Source of the DNA: an uncultured Collinsella sp.
GTDB lineage: Bacteria > Actinomycetota > Coriobacteriia > Coriobacteriales > Coriobacteriaceae
Assembly: GCA_900545875.1 (NCBI GenBank)
Contig: URAQ01000042.1
Coordinates: 1 to 10,346 of the forward strand
DNA length: 10,346 nt
Direction of reading: 5' to 3'
Shown here: positions 8,054-10,346 of the stretch, in pieces
How the letters are laid out: each line of letters opens with the position of its first letter
Position numbering within the stretch: position 1 is the stretch's first letter
Made by a program: the position numbers and the translations under genes
The notes under the pieces: generated by a model
What the model saw: only the letters and a program-made list of their open reading frames with translations
Databases searched by the model: none
What the model was told of the DNA's origin: nothing

Positions 8054-8107
8054 CGATGTCTCCTCCCCAAGAGACCGCGATCTTGCTCTTTCACTATCAA
8101 ACGTATC

Positions 8108-8128
8108 TGCACAATCTGTAATTGTGCA
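8108..8128. promoter_or_regulatory. Perfect 8-bp dyad, candidate operator or 5'-end hairpin
   Basis: TGCACAAT, five bases, ATTGTGCA: a perfect inverted repeat 55-75 bases upstream of the tip adhesin start. It begins three bases below the candidate -10 hexamer, where a repressor could block initiation. It could instead fold at the 5' end of the mRNA. A further TGCACAA half-site occurs at 8309-8315. I do not recognise the regulator. Confidence 0.4.
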
Positions 8129-8340
8129 CGCTTATAGTTCATATTTTAACGATTGTTTGAACATCTAAGCAAAAATACCGATAGTTTTGTAGCGAATTCT
8201 CAATTCTCTTGACATTTGCTCGGATTTACCTTCGTTTATTCGCTATGAAATATCTATTTCTACTGGTAATTAAGCTAGTTATCATTTTTTAATAGCATTT
8301 TATTTATTTGCACAACATTTTGCTCAAGAGCATGCGCCCT

Positions 8341-8370
8341 GTGAACGGTCGAAAATCGACCGTGAACGGT
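8341..8370. repeat. Paired direct repeats enclosing an inverted repeat
   Basis: GTGAACGGT occurs at 8341-8349 and again at 8362-8370, a 21-base period (two helical turns). Overlapping this is an 8-bp dyad: ACGGTCGA (8345-8352), AAA, TCGACCGT (8356-8363). The layout suits a protein-binding site upstream of the pilus promoter. Two copies are too few for a CRISPR array. Confidence 0.4.
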
Positions 8371-8511
8371 AGATCATTAACCGGGAGGAATAGACTACCA
8401 AATTGATGGGAATATTTTTAACTCATCGGTGGTTAGAAGCATGATGTTCAGACAACGTTATTTGAATTTTCGCGCAGATTTTAGGTATCAATTCACCCAA
8501 ATCGCCAGAGG

Positions 8512-8544
8512 CCACCGCAAAGGAGCCTGCCCCCTTTGCGGTGG
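8512..8544 (-). terminator. Palindromic element below the HAD gene, repeat copy 1
   Basis: Perfect 12-bp arms (8512-8523 CCACCGCAAAGG and 8533-8544) around a nine-base loop, 13 bases past the HAD phosphatase stop. There is no clear U-run on the minus strand, so it may be a repeat element used as a transcript end rather than a textbook terminator. It shares the GCCTG-CCCC-TTTG core with 9470-9498 and 9613-9645. Confidence 0.55.
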
Positions 8545-8557
8545 TTCTCCCCCGGCG

Positions 8558-9379
8558 CTATAGCAGATGTTCCTCGATAAAGATCGCGATGCCGTCTTTG
8601 TCGTTGCTCGCGGTTACAAAATCGGCGGCGGCACGGGTGGCATCGCTGCCATTTGCCATGGCCACGCCCACGCCGGCGTCAGCCACCATGCAGGTGTCGT
8701 TGTCCGCATCGCCAAACACGCAGATGTCCTGGAGCTCCATGTCGTTGAGCTCCGCCACGCGCACAAGGCCGCGCGTCTTGGACACGCGCGGATCCATGAA
8801 CTCGTAGAGCCGCTGCGTGGTTTGCAGAGCCGCCGCCTTAACGGTGTTATCGGCAAACGTCGACGCCCGCTCAATCACCCGTGGCATTACCTCGGGCGCC
8901 ATGGTAAACATCACCTTGGGCTGCGGCTCGCGCAAAAACTCGGCAAAGTCGACCACCTGGTAGGGCACACCATCGACGCGCGACAGGTGCTCGACGCACG
9001 CGTTGCTCTCGGGCACGTAGAACACGCCGTCTCGGGGGCAGACAGGCGTTGCCGGAAGGTCCGCCATGTGCTTGCAGATGCGCGCGATGGTCTCGCCCGG
9101 CAGCGGATAGCTCAGCTCGTTGATGTCGTGCGCGCGGTCGATGACCTCGGCGCCGCCGCAGCCCACCATCACGTCTACCAGGCCTTCGATGCCCCAGAGC
9201 TCGTACATGGCCTCGGTCGCGTGGGCGTCGCGCCCGGTGCACAGGCCAAAGAGCACGCCGCGCTCGCGCAGGGCGCGGATCGCCGCCACGGTGCGCGGGG
9301 ACACCGTGTGCTGGCTCGTGAGCAGCGTGCCATCGATATCACAGAACACGGCTTTGATGTGGCTGAAGGTGGTGTCCAT
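8558..9379 (-). CDS. HAD-family Cof-type sugar phosphatase
   Basis: A 273-residue cytoplasmic hydrolase of the haloacid dehalogenase superfamily, Cof/YidA type. Members remove phosphate from sugar phosphates or flavin-type substrates; the specific substrate cannot be read from the sequence. Motif I is D14-I-D16-G-T-L, with the nucleophile and the acid/base aspartates. Motif II is T48 in LCTGRD. Motif III is K201 in SKTRGL. Motif IV is GDADND at 223-228 (metal-binding D224 and D228). The roughly 100-residue insert between motifs II and III is the C2-type cap expected for Cof proteins, and the length is normal for the family. The start at 9379 is chosen because AGAAAGGT sits just upstream and the fold begins a few residues later. 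The frame is open for another 66 codons upstream, but that stretch runs through palindromic repeats and looks non-coding. No functional link to the pilus genes is apparent. Confidence 0.92.
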   Translation of the reverse strand: MDTTFSHIKAVFCDIDGTLLTSQHTVSPRTVAAIRALRERGVLFGLCTGRDAHATEAMYELWGIEGLVDVMVGCGGAEVIDRAHDINELSYPLPGETIARICKHMADLPATPVCPRDGVFYVPESNACVEHLSRVDGVPYQVVDFAEFLREPQPKVMFTMAPEVMPRVIERASTFADNTVKAAALQTTQRLYEFMDPRVSKTRGLVRVAELNDMELQDICVFGDADNDTCMVADAGVGVAMANGSDATRAAADFVTASNDKDGIAIFIEEHLL

Positions 9380-9433
9380 GGGGACCTTTCTGGGTAGCGC
9401 GGCGGTGTGGGGTGTATTCGTGAACGGCGTACA

Positions 9434-9443
9434 TGGTATACCA
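9434..9443 (-). promoter_or_regulatory. TGGTATACCA palindrome, possible extended -10 of the HAD gene
   Basis: A perfect 10-bp palindrome about 55 bases above the HAD start. On the minus strand TGGTATACC resembles an extended -10 element, but no -35 hexamer is evident 17 bases upstream. This is weak support. Confidence 0.25.
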
Positions 9444-9469
9444 AGGCGCAGGCCGTTGGGGCCCGATCG

Positions 9470-9498
9470 CCACAAAGGTGCCTGCCCCCTTGTGGTGG
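9470..9498. repeat. Palindromic repeat copy 2
   Basis: CCACAAAGG (9470-9478), seven bases, then a partly complementary arm ending TTGTGG (9490-9495) and TGG. It shares the GCCTGCCCCCTT core with copy 1 but has imperfect pairing. It lies above the HAD gene, not after a gene end, which argues for a dispersed repeat family rather than a plain terminator. Confidence 0.5.
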
Positions 9499-9531
9499 CC
9501 GAACCCGAAGGGTGGCCGGACCCGGGGCGCG

Positions 9532-9594
9532 AACCATCACAACATTCGACGTTATTCGACAAAATCGCGATTTTCATCGAATGTTGTGATGGTT
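9532..9594. repeat. Large inverted repeat with 18-bp perfect arms
   Basis: The left arm is 9532-9549 (AACCATCACAACATTCGA) and the right arm 9577-9594, its exact reverse complement. The 27-base middle holds another perfect palindrome, AAAATCGCGATTTT (9561-9574). ATTCGAC occurs twice (9544-9550 and 9554-9560). A T-run follows the right arm on the plus strand, but no plus-strand gene is seen to need a terminator. It may be a miniature mobile or REP-like element. Confidence 0.6.
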
Positions 9595-9612
9595 TTTACT
9601 GCAAAGCAAAAA

Positions 9613-9645
9613 CCACCACAAAGGGGCCTGGCCCCTTTGTGGTGG
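9613..9645 (-). terminator. Strong hairpin with U-run, repeat copy 3, below mobB
   Basis: Perfect 16-bp arms (9613-9628 and 9630-9645) around one central base. On the minus strand the stem is followed by TTTTTGCTTTGC, as expected for an intrinsic terminator of the mobB-like gene ending at 9704. It belongs to the same family as copies 1 and 2. Confidence 0.65.
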
Positions 9646-9663
9646 AAATGACGTTTGCTCAGA

Positions 9664-9706
9664 TAAAACCTGCCAAAACAAACCTGTCCCTTTTTGGCTG
9701 GTTTTA
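9664..9706 (-). terminator. Hairpin built into the mobB stop codon
   Basis: Arms 9664-9678 and 9692-9706 pair over 15 positions with one T-T mismatch (9671/9699). The outer three bases of the right arm are the TAA stop codon of the mobB-like gene. The loop is 13 bases. No long U-run follows, so it may act with the stronger hairpin at 9613-9645 as a tandem terminator or protect the mRNA end. Confidence 0.45.
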
Positions 9707-10339
9707 GGCCAGATGATCTTGGATAAGATCGCAGATGGCTCGGGCGTCGTTGATGTTGATGGCTCGGGTCGCAAAGCCGGCGTCGAAGGCCTGACGCGCC
9801 AGGGCCTCATTGCAGGCAAGGGCCAGCGTGTGACCGTCGACCAGGTCGAGCGAGCTCTTGCCGCGCAGACGGTCGACACCGGAGCGCGCGACCACGATGT
9901 TGTCGAAGCCCTCGGTCTTGTAGCCCTCGATGATCACCACGTCGACATCGTTGTAACGCGACAGCAGCTCGCGCGCGGGCATCTCGTCCTCCTCGCGCGT
10001 GTCGGCGTACTCTGCCCAGCGCGTGGCGCAGATGAGTCCCACGTGCTTGGATCCGGCCTGGTGATGGCGCCAGGTGTCCTTAGCGGGCACATCGATATCA
10101 AAGCCGTGATGCCCGTGATGCTTGAGCGAGCCCACGCGCAGGCCGCGGCGGGTGAGCTCGGCGATAACCTTCTCGACGAGCGTGGTCTTGCCCGAGTTCT
10201 GGTAGCCGATAAACGCGATCGCGGGGACGGCCGGGGCCGGAGCTGCGGGCGCGACGGCGACGGGTGCGCTCGCGGGTGCGTCGCCCGCGGCTCCCACGGC
10301 CTCAACAGCAGCGGCCTGGCGTTCGGCACGATCCCACAC
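9704..10339 (-). CDS. mobB: MobB-like GTPase of molybdenum cofactor maturation, possibly the end of a fusion
   Basis: About 170 residues match MobB, the cytoplasmic P-loop protein that binds GTP and assists MobA in making molybdopterin guanine dinucleotide. The Walker A motif is in IAFIGYQNSGKTTLVEKVI. It is followed by the family's SLKHHGHHGFDIDVPAKDTWRHHQAGSKH segment read in two parts (SLKHHGHHGFDIDVPAKDTW, then RHHQAGSKHVG). A DVVIIEGYK stretch marks the Walker B region, and NDVDVVIIEGYKTEGF continues it. The first visible start is GTG at 10339, but the frame stays open to the window edge and no ribosome binding site can be seen. The first 40 or so residues are an Ala/Pro-rich stretch unlike a normal MobB N-terminus and look like a linker. 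The real gene may therefore begin further right, perhaps as a fusion with MobA or another cofactor protein. Molybdoenzymes are not visible in the window. Confidence 0.85.
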   Translation of the reverse strand: MWDRAERQAAAVEAVGAAGDAPASAPVAVAPAAPAPAVPAIAFIGYQNSGKTTLVEKVIAELTRRGLRVGSLKHHGHHGFDIDVPAKDTWRHHQAGSKHVGLICATRWAEYADTREEDEMPARELLSRYNDVDVVIIEGYKTEGFDNIVVARSGVDRLRGKSSLDLVDGHTLALACNEALARQAFDAGFATRAININDARAICDLIQDHLA

Positions 10340-10346
10340 GCCCGAG

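Larger units (their letters stand above)
8054..8511 (-). promoter_or_regulatory. AT-rich promoter and leader region of the pilus operon
   Basis: These roughly 460 bases hold no convincing gene and are far richer in A+T than the flanking coding DNA. A candidate minus-strand promoter is TTCAAA (8161-8156) and TATAAG (8136-8131), with a long 19-base spacer. It would start transcription near 8125, inside the 8108-8128 dyad, and leave a leader of about 70 bases. Other AT-rich hexamers between 8200 and 8330 could also serve. A repeat block at 8341-8370 lies further upstream. The exact promoter cannot be fixed by eye. Confidence 0.4.

Noticed and set aside
8132..8164. A 10-codon minus-strand reading frame (MFKQSLKYEL) as a leader peptide
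   Set aside because: There is no ribosome binding site, and it overlaps the candidate promoter rather than following it.
8209..8214. TTGACA on the plus strand as a -35 box
   Set aside because: No matching -10 lies 16-18 bases downstream and no plus-strand gene follows.
8341..8370. Start of a CRISPR array
   Set aside because: There are only two nine-base repeats with a 12-base gap, far too short, and no cas genes are in the window.

Overview
The window reads as a chromosomal segment of a high-GC Gram-positive gut actinobacterium of the Coriobacteriia, most likely Collinsella or a close relative. This is inferred from the codon use, the protein style, and the mix of a NuoF/GltD-type redox flavoprotein, a GH4 remnant and LPxTG pilins. 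No rRNA or other marker is present, so the genus is an inference. Every gene I can support lies on the minus strand, so transcription runs from high to low coordinates.

Layout in the direction of transcription: a MobB-like GTPase for molybdenum cofactor maturation (10339-9704, possibly cut by the window edge); a 324-base spacer full of palindromes (9380-9703); a HAD-family Cof-type phosphatase (9379-8558); a roughly 500-base, AT-rich regulatory spacer (8054-8557); a three-gene sortase-assembled pilus operon; a C-terminal remnant of a GH4 6-phospho-glucosidase (about 1654-1328) with a terminator-like hairpin (1295-1258); and the first 357 codons of an iron-sulfur/FAD NAD(P)H oxidoreductase (1071-1, running off the left edge).

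The pilus operon has the classic order: a large tip adhesin (8053-4815), a shaft pilin (4775-2997) and a class C pilin-polymerising sortase (2831-1692). Both pilins have secretion signals, isopeptide-type domains with E-boxes, and an LPLTG sorting signal followed by a membrane span and a basic tail. The sortase has the His/Cys/Arg catalytic set and a DPF lid. The sortase would link shaft subunits and cap them with the adhesin before attachment to the cell wall.

The most striking point is a run of eight G on the coding strand (7880-7873), just after the adhesin signal peptide. With eight G the reading frame breaks and translation stops after 68 codons. With nine (or six) G a continuous protein of about 1079 residues results. 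This looks like a slipped-strand ON/OFF switch for the pilus tip, sequenced in the OFF state. A homopolymer sequencing error, or slippage during transcription or translation, are the alternatives. Other structure worth noting: two mutually exclusive hairpins in the sortase leader, a perfect dyad at the likely start of pilus transcription, a family of three related palindromes around the HAD gene with paired base changes, and a large inverted repeat near 9.55 kb.
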